Part shown: in pieces, positions 1 through 7,948 of the stretch | Numbering within the stretch: position 1 is the stretch's first letter | How the letters are laid out: each line of letters starts with the position of its first letter | Assembly: GCA_003173915.1 (NCBI GenBank) | Contig: PPGL01000025.1 | Span: forward strand, 1 to 16,136 | Direction of reading: 5' to 3' | Source: Candidatus Levyibacteriota bacterium | GTDB taxonomy: Bacteria > Patescibacteria > Microgenomatia > Levybacterales > UBA12049 | DNA length: 16,136 bases | The notes under the pieces: model-generated | Told to the model about the DNA's origin: nothing | The model's input: the letters and a program-made list of their open reading frames with translations, nothing else | Database searches by the model: none | Position numbers and translations under genes: made by a program

Positions 1-92
1 ACGAAGACAACAACCAAAAGCGTCGCAATAATGGTAATAACAACGAGGAGTTCAATCAGTGTAAATCCTTTTTTATGATGGGCAGTTATCAT
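1..92 (-). CDS. Type IV prepilin, N-terminal part only (runs off the window start)
   Basis: Only the first 30 codons are present; the gene continues beyond base 1. They encode a short basic leader (MITAHHKKG) followed by FTLIELLVV and a hydrophobic stretch, the canonical class III prepilin signal. Cleavage by the PilD-type peptidase is expected between Gly9 and Phe10. Glu14 is the Glu at mature position 5 used in subunit packing, and residues 10-30 are the conserved membrane helix. It lies 48 bases downstream of the TMTC-like glycosyltransferase gene on the same strand, in the pilus cluster, and has its own well-placed promoter with a perfect TTGACA. Separate promotion could mean a highly expressed subunit such as the major pilin. 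That is inference: the globular part that would distinguish a major pilin from a minor one or a GspG-like pseudopilin is missing. Confidence 0.9.
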   Translation of the reverse strand, partial: MITAHHKKGFTLIELLVVITIIATLLVVVF

Positions 93-100
93 ATATAATA

Positions 101-130
101 AATGTAATTGAATTTCTAAATTCTTGTCAA
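101..130 (-). promoter_or_regulatory. Sigma70-like promoter for the truncated prepilin gene
   Basis: On the minus strand a perfect -35 box TTGACA (125-130) is followed after 18 bases by TACATT (101-106), a 4/6 match to the -10 consensus. The -10 box ends 8 bases before the ATG at 92, so the transcript would have almost no leader. No Shine-Dalgarno sequence is visible. It sits in the 48-base gap after the glycosyltransferase gene. Confidence 0.55.
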
Positions 131-140
131 TAGGCATTTC

Positions 141-1913
141 CTATTTTAAGCTATTTTTTAAATATACGACTTTGGAATCATTATGAGAGAGTGCAACAGC
201 TTTATTAAATGCATCAAGAGCATCAGTATCGTCTCCAGCTTGATATAAGACTCTTGTATATAACAGCAACATTCTGTAGTCGTTTGGGTAGATAAGTGTT
301 AACCTTTTAATGTACGGCAATGCTTTTTTCGGTTCTTTTTCTTGTATGTACAAATTAACAAGTGGCGCATAAGCATACAAAAACGTTGGATCCAAATCCA
401 AACTGGTGAGATATTCTTTTTCAGCCAAATCTAGTTTATTTTGTGCCAAATAAATTGCTCCAAGATTGTAATGTGTTTGAGGATAAGAATCATCGAGACG
501 AACTGCTTCTTTGAGCTGGTATAAAGCGTCTTTATAATCACGTGTATGTAAATATGCATTGCCTAAATTTAAATGAAGTCTTGCAGTATTCGTGTAATCC
601 AGATTATGAGTAAAATAGGTAATATCATCTTTCCAATAAAAATTCTGATGTATTGTCATAACCATACACACAAGAATCAGTATGAAAAGTGCTCCACTCA
701 CAAGTATTTTATATTTTATGATTGCTGGGAATAGTAGTTGTATTAAAAAAAATGCAATGATAAAAAATCCAACCATAGGAACATACAACCAGTTTTCTCG
801 AATAAGACCAGTCATTGGAATAATGCCAGATACCGAAAAGAGGTTGGAAAAAATAATAATAAGAGAAAAGAGAACAAGAGCTGACTTTCTTTTTTTTATT
901 TCCCAAAAACCTAGTGCAAGAAGAGACGCAATAACTACAATCGCTCCAATAACCCATGGACTCATAAAAGATGTCACGATGCTTGTTGTTCGCTCAAGAT
1001 ACAATGGGTAGGGAAAGCCAAGAAGACCAATATCAAGTAAAAAAACTTTTAAAAAGGTAAACATCCTGACAGATAGATGTGTCCCATATAAATCCTGCGC
1101 TTGAGAATAATTTAAAGAATTTCCAAAATCCAAAAAAGTCAGACGAAGGTAAAAATAAAAGAGTGTGATAAATGCAAGAGGAAACAAGACAAGAATATGA
1201 TCTCTATATGTTTGCCAGATATTTTTTAGCGAAACTTTTTTCTGCACACAAACATATAACAAAATGCCAGCATACATTGGTCCTGTGGTAAGTGCACCTT
1301 CTTTTGACAAAATGCTTAAAGGAAATAAAAGAACTGAAAATAACAACAATACTTCTGAAGAAAAAGAAAATGAAAATTTTTTAATGTGGATTTTTAATGA
1401 CTCATCATATAATCCCCAGGTGTAACAATACAGCGAAAGAAAGAGAAAAAGTGTATATAAAATGTCTCCGCGAGAACTTAAATATGTCACTGCTTCTGTT
1501 TGTATTGGATGCACTAAAAATATCGCAGCAATTATAAAAGAAAAGGGCTTTTTTATTTTTAATTTGACAAACCACAGGAAAAGCAAACAACCATTAAGAA
1601 TATGAATGAGCATATTGGTTAGATGCATTCCAAATGCATTCCATCCAAACCATAGTACGTGATCAAGCGCAAAAGATAATGTTGTTAGAGGACGGTAGTA
1701 ATTACTTGTTTCTCCAGCACCTGCTGTTGTATTGGAAGAAAAAATTTGAGGTAAATATTTTAAAGATCCGGCAAAAACATTTTGGAGAAAAAAATGAGCA
1801 TCATCCCAAACAAATCCATTCAAAAGACTTGTTACATAGGTAATGCAACCTAAAAGAACAAGAAGAACGAGTAATTTCCATGTTTTAAAATCTCTTGCCT
1901 TTTGTGTCTTCAT
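141..1913 (-). CDS. TMTC-type GT-C membrane glycosyltransferase with C-terminal TPR repeats
   Basis: This 590-residue protein has many membrane segments (roughly residues 10-425) and then about four TPR units (roughly 443-580, e.g. LHLNLGNAYLHTRDYKDAL and HYNLGAIYLAQNKLDLAEKE). Landmarks match the TMTC/DUF1736 family: NGFVWDD in the first outer loop (Asp37-Asp38, the likely metal or catalytic acidic pair of GT-C enzymes), YYRPLTTLSF, HPIQTEAVTYLSSRGD (135-150), SKEGA (203-207) and RENWLYVP (372-379). Eukaryotic TMTCs are O-mannosyltransferases using lipid-linked mannose; sugar and acceptor here are unknown. The ATG at 1913 is chosen over an in-frame TTG at 1931, because the ATG lies 2 bases after the upstream prepilin stop and has GGAAAG (1924-1929) 10 bases before it. 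Its place among prepilin genes suggests glycosylation of pilins or their export partners; that is inference. Confidence 0.85.
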   Translation of the reverse strand: MKTQKARDFKTWKLLVLLVLLGCITYVTSLLNGFVWDDAHFFLQNVFAGSLKYLPQIFSSNTTAGAGETSNYYRPLTTLSFALDHVLWFGWNAFGMHLTNMLIHILNGCLLFLWFVKLKIKKPFSFIIAAIFLVHPIQTEAVTYLSSRGDILYTLFLFLSLYCYTWGLYDESLKIHIKKFSFSFSSEVLLLFSVLLFPLSILSKEGALTTGPMYAGILLYVCVQKKVSLKNIWQTYRDHILVLFPLAFITLFYFYLRLTFLDFGNSLNYSQAQDLYGTHLSVRMFTFLKVFLLDIGLLGFPYPLYLERTTSIVTSFMSPWVIGAIVVIASLLALGFWEIKKRKSALVLFSLIIIFSNLFSVSGIIPMTGLIRENWLYVPMVGFFIIAFFLIQLLFPAIIKYKILVSGALFILILVCMVMTIHQNFYWKDDITYFTHNLDYTNTARLHLNLGNAYLHTRDYKDALYQLKEAVRLDDSYPQTHYNLGAIYLAQNKLDLAEKEYLTSLDLDPTFLYAYAPLVNLYIQEKEPKKALPYIKRLTLIYPNDYRMLLLYTRVLYQAGDDTDALDAFNKAVALSHNDSKVVYLKNSLK

Positions 1914-1915
1914 TA

Positions 1916-2314
1916 TTAGTTTTCTTTCCAATTAGACGAACTCGTCCCAGGAGTAAAAGTTATTGAGTACGAATTTGCTGTAAATGTTATCAAGGCACTT
2001 CGCACAAATTTTGTTGGACTTGTTGTTGTAATGGTCCATGTATTCCCAGATTTTGTTAGACTACACGATCCATCTGCTTCTGCAAATGTTGTACTCGTAA
2101 TTGTTGCTGCAAACATCCCATCATTTCGCATGCGAAGAAGTAAATCCTCTGCACATTCTTCCGTTAAATTCCATGCTCCTTCTCCACTTTCCAATGCATA
2201 TGCACCTTGTCCTTCGCCAACTGCAAGCATTGCAACTGTTGTTGCAACAGCCATGGCAACTGCGATAAGCAATAATACCATAGATATCGCAATAAAGCCT
2301 TGTTGTTTTTTCAT
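1916..2314 (-). CDS. PilX/GspK-like minor prepilin lacking Glu5
   Basis: The protein has 132 residues. It begins MKKQQG|FIAIS, a class III prepilin leader with predicted cleavage after Gly6, followed by a long Ala/Val/Leu-rich helix (7-32). Mature position 5 is Ser11, not Glu. Absence of Glu5 is a known mark of the GspK/PilX class, which caps the tip of the minor-pilin complex. The remaining hundred residues are rich in Thr and Ser with two cysteines (in EECAED and GSCSL) that could form a disulfide. The ATG overlaps the stop of the preceding PilW-like gene as ATGA, and the next gene starts 2 bases after its TAA, so translation is probably coupled. It is much shorter than classical GspK, so the PilX-like label rests on the N-terminus and gene order. 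Confidence 0.8.
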   Translation of the reverse strand: MKKQQGFIAISMVLLLIAVAMAVATTVAMLAVGEGQGAYALESGEGAWNLTEECAEDLLLRMRNDGMFAATITSTTFAEADGSCSLTKSGNTWTITTTSPTKFVRSALITFTANSYSITFTPGTSSSNWKEN

Positions 2315-2817
2315 AAATTTCTCACTTCTGCACTTGATTGAATTGTTTCTGACTCTTTAAATTCGTTTCGCGAGCTCAAACTCTCGCCAACTGTAAAAAC
2401 AAATGACACATTTTTTGTTGTACTTCCCGAAGAATTGTTGGTGAAGCTACCATTTGTTATAGTCACATCATTTGAATCAAGAGAAATTGCTCCAGCATTA
2501 GCCTGATTAATTGTTACTCCATTCCCGGCAAAAATAATAACTGTTTGATTTGCAGCCAAACTACAATTTGCACTATTCTCGCAAAGCGTTAAGGTAGAAC
2601 TTGACACACTTGTAATATCTACAGCATTGCGAATCTCATATTTTATTCTTTCTGAAATAAGACGTGCCTGACTACTTACTTCTTCCTGCACAGCACTCTT
2701 ACTTGCACCTTCAATAATATTCCATGTGAATGGAATAAGAGCGGTCAGAAGAATAGAAATAATAGCAACATACAAAATTGCTTCAACAAAAGTAAATCCA
2801 GCTTGTCTATTTTTCAT
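2311..2817 (-). CDS. PilW/GspJ-like minor prepilin
   Basis: The protein has 168 residues. The N-terminus MKNRQAG|FTFVEAILYVAII is a prepilin signal with cleavage after Gly7 and Glu12 at mature position 5; the hydrophobic helix spans about residues 8-30. The rest is a Ser/Asn/Thr-rich beta-type domain with two cysteines close together (CENSANC), possibly a disulfide. An open frame extends 39 codons further upstream, but that extension overlaps the preceding gene. The ATG at 2817 puts the prepilin signal at the N-terminus and lies 4 bases after the previous TAA, so it is chosen. The gene ends in an ATGA overlap with the PilX-like gene. The J/W assignment comes from its place between the V-like and X/K-like prepilins and from the FTFVEAIL type signal; sequence similarity in this family is otherwise low. 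Confidence 0.85.
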   Translation of the reverse strand: MKNRQAGFTFVEAILYVAIISILLTALIPFTWNIIEGASKSAVQEEVSSQARLISERIKYEIRNAVDITSVSSSTLTLCENSANCSLAANQTVIIFAGNGVTINQANAGAISLDSNDVTITNGSFTNNSSGSTTKNVSFVFTVGESLSSRNEFKESETIQSSAEVRNL

Positions 2818-2821
2818 TATA

Positions 2822-4687
2822 TTAATAATTATCCCATGCAAAATTTGCCCAGAATTCATTGCTTGCCGACCCAGTACTACTTCCAGGATGTGCAGTTTGA
2901 GATTTTCCTCCAGATGAATACATAGCATTCGCACTCGTATTCCACACTATCGTTGAGAGTTTTAATGTACTATCAAACATCAAAAACATCACATCATCCC
3001 CACCAGGCTGAGGGACAGCTTTCACGCTAGTCACAGTTCCAGCCATTGCAGTAAGATTTGTTGCAGCAGAGTCAAATGTTGCAGTTACTGGATTGTATTT
3101 TTTGTATTTTGGTGTTGTCGTATTATCGGAATAGACGACAACAGCTTGTGCACCACTTGTTGCTTCATAGGAGACATCAAAACTTCTTTCTATTCCAGTA
3201 TCAGTCGCGCTCGCAACAGTACTGTTTGTTGGAGTCGAAAACGCGGGTGTCATATTGCTTTTAAAGCAGACAATGACATTTCCTGATGTTTTATCACAAA
3301 CCAAATATTCATTTATATAATTTCTCCCCGCGATATTCATTGCTCCAGGAAGATCTGTTCCGTTTACAGAAGCAGACGTTGCAGCACTTCCCCAACTTCC
3401 ACTTCCACTTCCATTAGCAGTAAAAATTTTTGTTGAAATAACTCTCCCAGAACTTCCACTGCTTGCAGCAGAATAAATAATAGCTCCTAACGTATTGGTA
3501 ACCCAGGCAAAATCTATTAATTCCTTTGTATTTGTTGGATTTGCTGTTGCATGAGTGGTTATGGCAGACCAGTTACCAGCAACATATGTTCCCCCATTAA
3601 AGTATTCACTTATTGTCGAATTTGCTTGATCTGCAAAGGATGCCATAACTTCATTTGTTCCAGGACGCGCTCTGACAACAATATATACTGGGATATGCGT
3701 TGAACCAAGTGTTGTCAGAGAAACTCCAGTATTATTCCAGCTGCTTCCATTCCAGGTGGCAAATTTTGGTGTCACTGAATTGTCAGAGTAGACAACCATA
3801 AAATCTCCATTACTTAAGTATGTTCCATCAAAATTTCTTACGTCTAGAAAGGTTGTTGTAGCAAAGGAAGTAAGTCTTGTTGCATTTCCCCAGGTTCCTG
3901 TATTTCCATTATATACTTGCGCCCAAATTTCTTGTGTTGATGATCCATTATAGTGTCGTGAAATTGCAATTTTTTCATTGCGTGTTGCTGAAGCGTAAAC
4001 TCTCACTGCACGAAGAGCATAACCTGTCGATCCAACCGTTGCTGTTGCAGCAGCTGCAGTCCACGTATCTGTTGCAGCATTATATATTTGGTATTTAACG
4101 GTATTTGCTGTTGTTGCACCATCTCCAAAAACAAGCATGCCACCTTTTTTTGTTCGCCAGTTGGAAAGATATGTGGTAAGAGCAACTGAGTTACTCGCTG
4201 TTTGCCCTGTTTTTAATTTCCAAGTAACTGTCGATGTTATCCGTTTTGCGTTTTGATAAACTGTTCCGTTACTTGTCACAAAATTACTACTTGCCGTAGC
4301 AGATCGCTGCGCATCACAAATGGTGATAACTCGAGAAAATCTTGTGTCTGATGCTAGGGTATCTGATGTTCCAGATGCTTTTAGCGTCCATAGTCCTCCG
4401 CTAACTTGAACACCTGCTCCACTTGAACAATATGTGCTTGCAAGTCCATCAATATTTGCATATCCCTGATTTCTAATTGAACGAATTGCTTCAAGTCCTT
4501 CTGTTGCAAATTGTGTTGCAATTGCATTTTCCTCTCCAAGTCTATTTGCGTTCATTCCAGTCAAAACAAGTCCCACTGTTGCAGAAGAAAATATCACAAA
4601 AATTATAGAAGCAATCAGAACTTCGAGTACTGAAAATCCTTGTTGAGAGAAAAGTGTTTGATGAATGTTATTGATAAGTTTTTTCAT
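2822..4687 (-). CDS. Large PilV-like minor prepilin with eight-repeat probable beta-propeller
   Basis: At 621 residues this is several times the usual minor pilin size. Residues 1-17 are a prepilin leader ending QQG17, with cleavage before Phe18 and Glu22 at mature position 5; the helix runs to about 45. Residues 45-180 look like an ordinary PilV/GspI-type pilin domain (ATQFATEGLEAIRSIRNQG). From about 184 to 600 there are eight related units starting near 186, 242, 298, 349, 403, 462, 517 and 569, spaced 51-59 residues. They share a pattern of hydrophobic strand, Asp/Ser turn, aromatic strand, then a Gly/Asn/Trp turn. The two clearest are VVYSDNSVTPKF (298) and VVYSDNTTTPKY (517). This periodicity fits a beta-propeller, suggesting a tip adhesin or ligand-binding head. 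Starts at ATG 4687 with AAGGAA nearby, overlapping the previous stop as ATGA. The fold is inference. Confidence 0.85.
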   Translation of the reverse strand: MKKLINNIHQTLFSQQGFSVLEVLIASIIFVIFSSATVGLVLTGMNANRLGEENAIATQFATEGLEAIRSIRNQGYANIDGLASTYCSSGAGVQVSGGLWTLKASGTSDTLASDTRFSRVITICDAQRSATASSNFVTSNGTVYQNAKRITSTVTWKLKTGQTASNSVALTTYLSNWRTKKGGMLVFGDGATTANTVKYQIYNAATDTWTAAAATATVGSTGYALRAVRVYASATRNEKIAISRHYNGSSTQEIWAQVYNGNTGTWGNATRLTSFATTTFLDVRNFDGTYLSNGDFMVVYSDNSVTPKFATWNGSSWNNTGVSLTTLGSTHIPVYIVVRARPGTNEVMASFADQANSTISEYFNGGTYVAGNWSAITTHATANPTNTKELIDFAWVTNTLGAIIYSAASSGSSGRVISTKIFTANGSGSGSWGSAATSASVNGTDLPGAMNIAGRNYINEYLVCDKTSGNVIVCFKSNMTPAFSTPTNSTVASATDTGIERSFDVSYEATSGAQAVVVYSDNTTTPKYKKYNPVTATFDSAATNLTAMAGTVTSVKAVPQPGGDDVMFLMFDSTLKLSTIVWNTSANAMYSSGGKSQTAHPGSSTGSASNEFWANFAWDNY

Positions 4688-5145
4688 CGCGATACCATTC
4701 CTTGTGTATTCATCGTTACTGTCTTTGTAGTATGTGAAGCTGATCCAGTAATCGTAAACGTGAGCGTTGAAGCAATATTTGGCAAACCGGTTTTTCTGGC
4801 AAAACTGATATCTGTTGCACCCGAACTTGAAAGTGTAATTGTTGGATTAATAGTAAATGTTTCATTAAATGGAGTACTTGCGTAGCTTGTTCCTTCATAA
4901 AGGGTAATTGTATGTGCAGTATTGTCAAGTTTTACTCCCCATGCACTATTTTGTTTTCCCATCATTGCATAAAATTGGGCTTTTCGAAAATCGCCAACTA
5001 TTTGGTCTTGTGTATTTTGAACTGCATTTTGGGTTAAAAATCGCGCAGTAAAAGCTGTTGTTAACATTCCCAAACTTGAAATTAGTGCAATAACAAGAAT
5101 GAGCTCAATAAGTGTAAAGCCGGCTTCTGGTCTCATGGTTGCCAT
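4684..5145 (-). CDS. GspH/FimT-like minor prepilin
   Basis: The protein has 153 residues and starts MATMRPEAG|FTLIELILV. Prepilin peptidase cleavage is expected after Gly9, and Glu14 is mature Glu5. The helix is followed by QDQIVGDFRKAQFYAMMGKQ, the polar helix typical of GspH/FimT (where family members often read LRSDLQLARSEAI). A beta-strand-rich C-terminal domain follows, with a motif WGVKLDNTAHTITLYEG that is usual in this family. A second Met4 start is possible and would only shorten the leader. The ATG at 5145 lies one base after the pilC TAA, and the gene ends in an ATGA overlap with the large prepilin, so it is co-translated in the operon. In related systems this subunit belongs to the minor-pilin initiation complex. 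Confidence 0.87.
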   Translation of the reverse strand: MATMRPEAGFTLIELILVIALISSLGMLTTAFTARFLTQNAVQNTQDQIVGDFRKAQFYAMMGKQNSAWGVKLDNTAHTITLYEGTSYASTPFNETFTINPTITLSSSGATDISFARKTGLPNIASTLTFTITGSASHTTKTVTMNTQGMVSR

Positions 5146-5146
5146 A

Positions 5147-6223
5147 TTATCTATGAATTCCTGCGGTTAATTGATAAATAGGTGAAATAATTGCTAAGGC
5201 AATGAAAGCGACAACAAGTCCAATAACAAGAAGCATCACTGGTTCGATAATGGTTGAAAAATTTTTAGAATATTCATCAATTTCTTCTGAAAAAAAATCG
5301 CCAAGGTATGTCAAAGATTCATCTAATTTTCCTGTTTTTTCACCAACTCCAATCATTTTCGTTGCAATTATTGGCATATAGGTAAAATTTGCTTTGCTAA
5401 GCGTACCGCCAATTGAATTTCCTTTTTCTACTCCATGCAAAATATGTCCAACATATGTTTTAAACATAACGTTTGTTGTTGCCTGATACTGCACTTGTAG
5501 GGCCGCTAAAATTGGTAATCCACTTTTAAGCATAATCCCTAAATTTCGACAGAAAAAAGCAACTTGTATGTCCTGAAAAAAATTTCCAAGTATAGGCATT
5601 GATAGTAAAAATTTATGCCAATGTTTCTTTAATCGAGGATGAGTAATAAGAGCGCGAAAAATGAAAAATGCAACAACAATTCCTGCAAAAATAAAATAGC
5701 CATAACTCTTCATAATACTGGCAAAAATCACTAGAATTTTTGTTGGAAGTGGCAATGTAATTGTCAACGAGTTAAACAGATCAACAAGCTGTGGCAAAAC
5801 AAAAAGGCTAATTCCCATTCCTGCAATAAATGCAATCATGAGCACAATGCCAGGATATAATAACGCGCTCTGAATGTTTTTTTCAAATTCATTATTTTTT
5901 TTGAGTTGTCCAGAAATATAATCAAGATTTTCTTCTAAATTTCCTGATTCCTCACCAATACGAATCAGGTTAACAAAAAAGGGGTCAAATATTTTTGGGA
6001 ATTTACTTAGCGCTTTTTCAAGCGTTTGTCCATTTTGTACATCTTTTATAATAACCCGAAGAACTCGCTTCATTGCTGGATTTTGTGATTGTTGATAAAT
6101 ACTCATTAGTGCCTCACTTAGAGGAATTCCACTTCGAATCATGACGGATAAATTTTTTGTAAATAAAAATTTATCTAAAAATTTTACTCTTTCAAATACA
6201 TGAATCTCTGTTGAAAATTTCAC
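5147..6223 (-). CDS. pilC: Type IV pilus inner-membrane platform protein PilC (GspF family)
   Basis: The protein has 358 residues, somewhat shorter than typical PilC/GspF (about 400). It contains two T2SF repeats, about 20-145 and 220-345. Each begins with the helical motif (FTKNLSVMIRSGIPLSEAL and FCRNLGIMLKSGLPILAAL) and contains the conserved G-E-x-[ST]-G turn (IGEESGNLEENL, VGEKTGKLDESL). Membrane helices are expected near 122-144, 168-190 and 325-350. PilC is the platform in the cytoplasmic membrane that PilB rotates to insert or extract pilins. The start is GTG at 6223, overlapping the pilB stop as GTGA and preceded by a perfect AGGAGG seven bases upstream. The adjacent pilB gene and downstream prepilins confirm the role. 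The short N-terminus before the first repeat is usual for compact versions. Confidence 0.96.
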   Translation of the reverse strand: MKFSTEIHVFERVKFLDKFLFTKNLSVMIRSGIPLSEALMSIYQQSQNPAMKRVLRVIIKDVQNGQTLEKALSKFPKIFDPFFVNLIRIGEESGNLEENLDYISGQLKKNNEFEKNIQSALLYPGIVLMIAFIAGMGISLFVLPQLVDLFNSLTITLPLPTKILVIFASIMKSYGYFIFAGIVVAFFIFRALITHPRLKKHWHKFLLSMPILGNFFQDIQVAFFCRNLGIMLKSGLPILAALQVQYQATTNVMFKTYVGHILHGVEKGNSIGGTLSKANFTYMPIIATKMIGVGEKTGKLDESLTYLGDFFSEEIDEYSKNFSTIIEPVMLLVIGLVVAFIALAIISPIYQLTAGIHR

Positions 6224-7938
6224 TTCTTTTCCTCCTCTTTTTCTGTTGTACTCATTGCTGTTTCTTGTTTTGTTGCACGTAATAATTCTTCAACTGTTGT
6301 TATTCCTTGCTGTACCTTTGATAAGCCATCGTCAAACATAGTAACCATTCCTTCTTTGACCGCCTGCTTTTTTATTTCTTCTGCTGTAGCTTTATTTGTA
6401 ATGAGTGTTTGAATAGCTGGAGAAACTTCAAGCACTTCAAAAATACCAACTCTTCCTAGATATCCAGTTTTATGACATACATCACACCCTTTTCCTTTAT
6501 AGACAGTTATATTTTTACTTTGTCCAAAATGTTTTTTTGTAGAAATTTCAGAAAACAATTTTGTAATACTGGCCCGGTCTTGCGAAATAGAAATTTTACA
6601 CGTATCACAAATTCTTCGGACAAGTCGCTGTGCCACAATAACATTTACAGTCGAGGAGACTAAAAATTGTTCCACTTTCATATCGACAAGGCGCGGAATT
6701 GCTGTTGCAGCATCATTTGTATGAAGAGTCGATAGCACCAAATGTCCGGTGAGTGCTGAATTGATAGCAATATCAGCTGTTTCCATATCGCGAATTTCTC
6801 CAACAAAAATAATATCTGGATCTTGGCGAAGAATTGAACGAAGTCCTGCAGCAAAGGTAAGATTGGTTTTTGCACTTACCTGAATTTGATTTATTCCAGT
6901 CAGTTCGTATTCAACTGGATCTTCAATTGTCGCAATATTTTTGTCCCTTGTATTTAAAATTTTCAAAATTGCATAAATTGTTGTTGTTTTGCCACTTCCG
7001 GTTGGTCCTGTTACTAAAATCATTCCATACGGCTTTTGATAACTACTTTTAATTTTATCTAAATCTTTTTCCGACATTCCTAAGTCCGAAAGAGAAAATT
7101 GTCGAGATTTTGAAGATAATAATCTCAATACTGCATCTTCACCTGCAACGATTGGGACAATTGACACACGAACATCCAAAAATTCTCCGTCTATTTCCAA
7201 ACGAAGCTTGCCATCTTGTGCGCTAAAATGTTCGTCTGTTCGAAGCTTTGCCAACACTTTAATACGAGTAATCACCTGACTATGGATTTCTTTTGGTAAT
7301 TCAAGTGTGTCATGAAGTATCCCATCAATACGGAATCGCGTCATGGATGTTTTTTGCCTTGGCTCTATATGAATATCTGATGCTTTATTGTAGTATGCAT
7401 ATTGAATAAGAAGATCAACAAGTCTAGCAATTGGAACATCTTTTACTTCTACATCATTTACCTCCGACACTTGTTTTTTAAGAAGCTCGTTAAAGGTTTC
7501 TTGTAAATGGTGTTTATAAAGCCTCAGAGCGTTAAAAATATCTTTTTCCGTCGCAAAGTATATTTTCACAGGCATTCCCACTTTTTTTGAAAGATACTGG
7601 AAAAACTCGGTATCTTCGGGATTGGTAGTCGCGATAGAGAGAGATCCATTCTCCAAAGAAAAACTTACAGTTTTCTCTTTTCGTGCTACTTGCTCTGGAA
7701 TAAGCGTAAGAATATCTTCACCAATTGCTACTTTTGCAAGCGAGATAAATGGTACATGAAGAAAATCTGCAATAATTTTTCCTAAATTTTCGTCAGAAAT
7801 AATATCCTTTTCAATAAGTCCTTCATACAAAGAAATTTTTTCCTCTTGTGAAGCCTGTTTTATAGATTCAAGTTGTGCGACATCCACATACTGGCTTTCT
7901 TTTAACAACGTGAAAAGTGTATCATCTGTAATTTGCAT
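6220..7938 (-). CDS. pilB: Type IV pilus assembly ATPase PilB (GspE family)
   Basis: The protein has 572 residues from the ATG at 7938. It is a cytoplasmic hexameric ATPase that powers pilus extension through PilC. Features in order: a T2SSE_N-like domain (about 35-140), the N2 domain with ASDIHIEP (187-194), Walker A GPTGSGKTTT (311-320), the Asp box ATIEDPVEY (336-344), Walker B with RQDPDIIFVGEIRD (371-384), the His box GHLVLSTLHTND (398-409), and a tetracysteine zinc site CDTC (444-447) plus CDVC (485-488). A GTG ten codons upstream could extend it, but that codon lies inside the predicted promoter. The zinc site and absence of PilT features support the extension ATPase. The tail is Glu/Lys-rich. 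The gene heads the pilus operon and overlaps pilC by GTGA. No retraction ATPase PilT is visible in this window. Confidence 0.97.
   Translation of the reverse strand: MQITDDTLFTLLKESQYVDVAQLESIKQASQEEKISLYEGLIEKDIISDENLGKIIADFLHVPFISLAKVAIGEDILTLIPEQVARKEKTVSFSLENGSLSIATTNPEDTEFFQYLSKKVGMPVKIYFATEKDIFNALRLYKHHLQETFNELLKKQVSEVNDVEVKDVPIARLVDLLIQYAYYNKASDIHIEPRQKTSMTRFRIDGILHDTLELPKEIHSQVITRIKVLAKLRTDEHFSAQDGKLRLEIDGEFLDVRVSIVPIVAGEDAVLRLLSSKSRQFSLSDLGMSEKDLDKIKSSYQKPYGMILVTGPTGSGKTTTIYAILKILNTRDKNIATIEDPVEYELTGINQIQVSAKTNLTFAAGLRSILRQDPDIIFVGEIRDMETADIAINSALTGHLVLSTLHTNDAATAIPRLVDMKVEQFLVSSTVNVIVAQRLVRRICDTCKISISQDRASITKLFSEISTKKHFGQSKNITVYKGKGCDVCHKTGYLGRVGIFEVLEVSPAIQTLITNKATAEEIKKQAVKEGMVTMFDDGLSKVQQGITTVEELLRATKQETAMSTTEKEEEKK
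6231..6236 (-). promoter_or_regulatory. Strong Shine-Dalgarno sequence for pilC
   Basis: The minus strand reads AGGAGG, 7 bases before the GTG start at 6223, inside the end of pilB. It decides the GTG start and contrasts with the operon-head genes, which have no recognisable ribosome binding site. Confidence 0.8.
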
Positions 7939-7948
7939 ACCTATTTTA

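Noticed and set aside
682..1011. Plus-strand open frame of 109 codons inside the TMTC-like gene
   Set aside because: It is antisense to conserved membrane segments and has no recognisable family or ribosome binding site; likewise the other antisense frames in the prepilin, kinase and queA genes.
2231..2258. TTGCAAC-type repeated words in the PilX-like gene
   Set aside because: They follow from repeated Val/Ala/Thr codons in the hydrophobic helix and carry no separate signal.
2818..2934. Open frame extending the PilW-like prepilin 39 codons upstream
   Set aside because: It lies wholly over the end of the preceding prepilin gene and would bury the prepilin signal; the ATG at 2817 places the signal at the N-terminus 4 bases after the previous stop.
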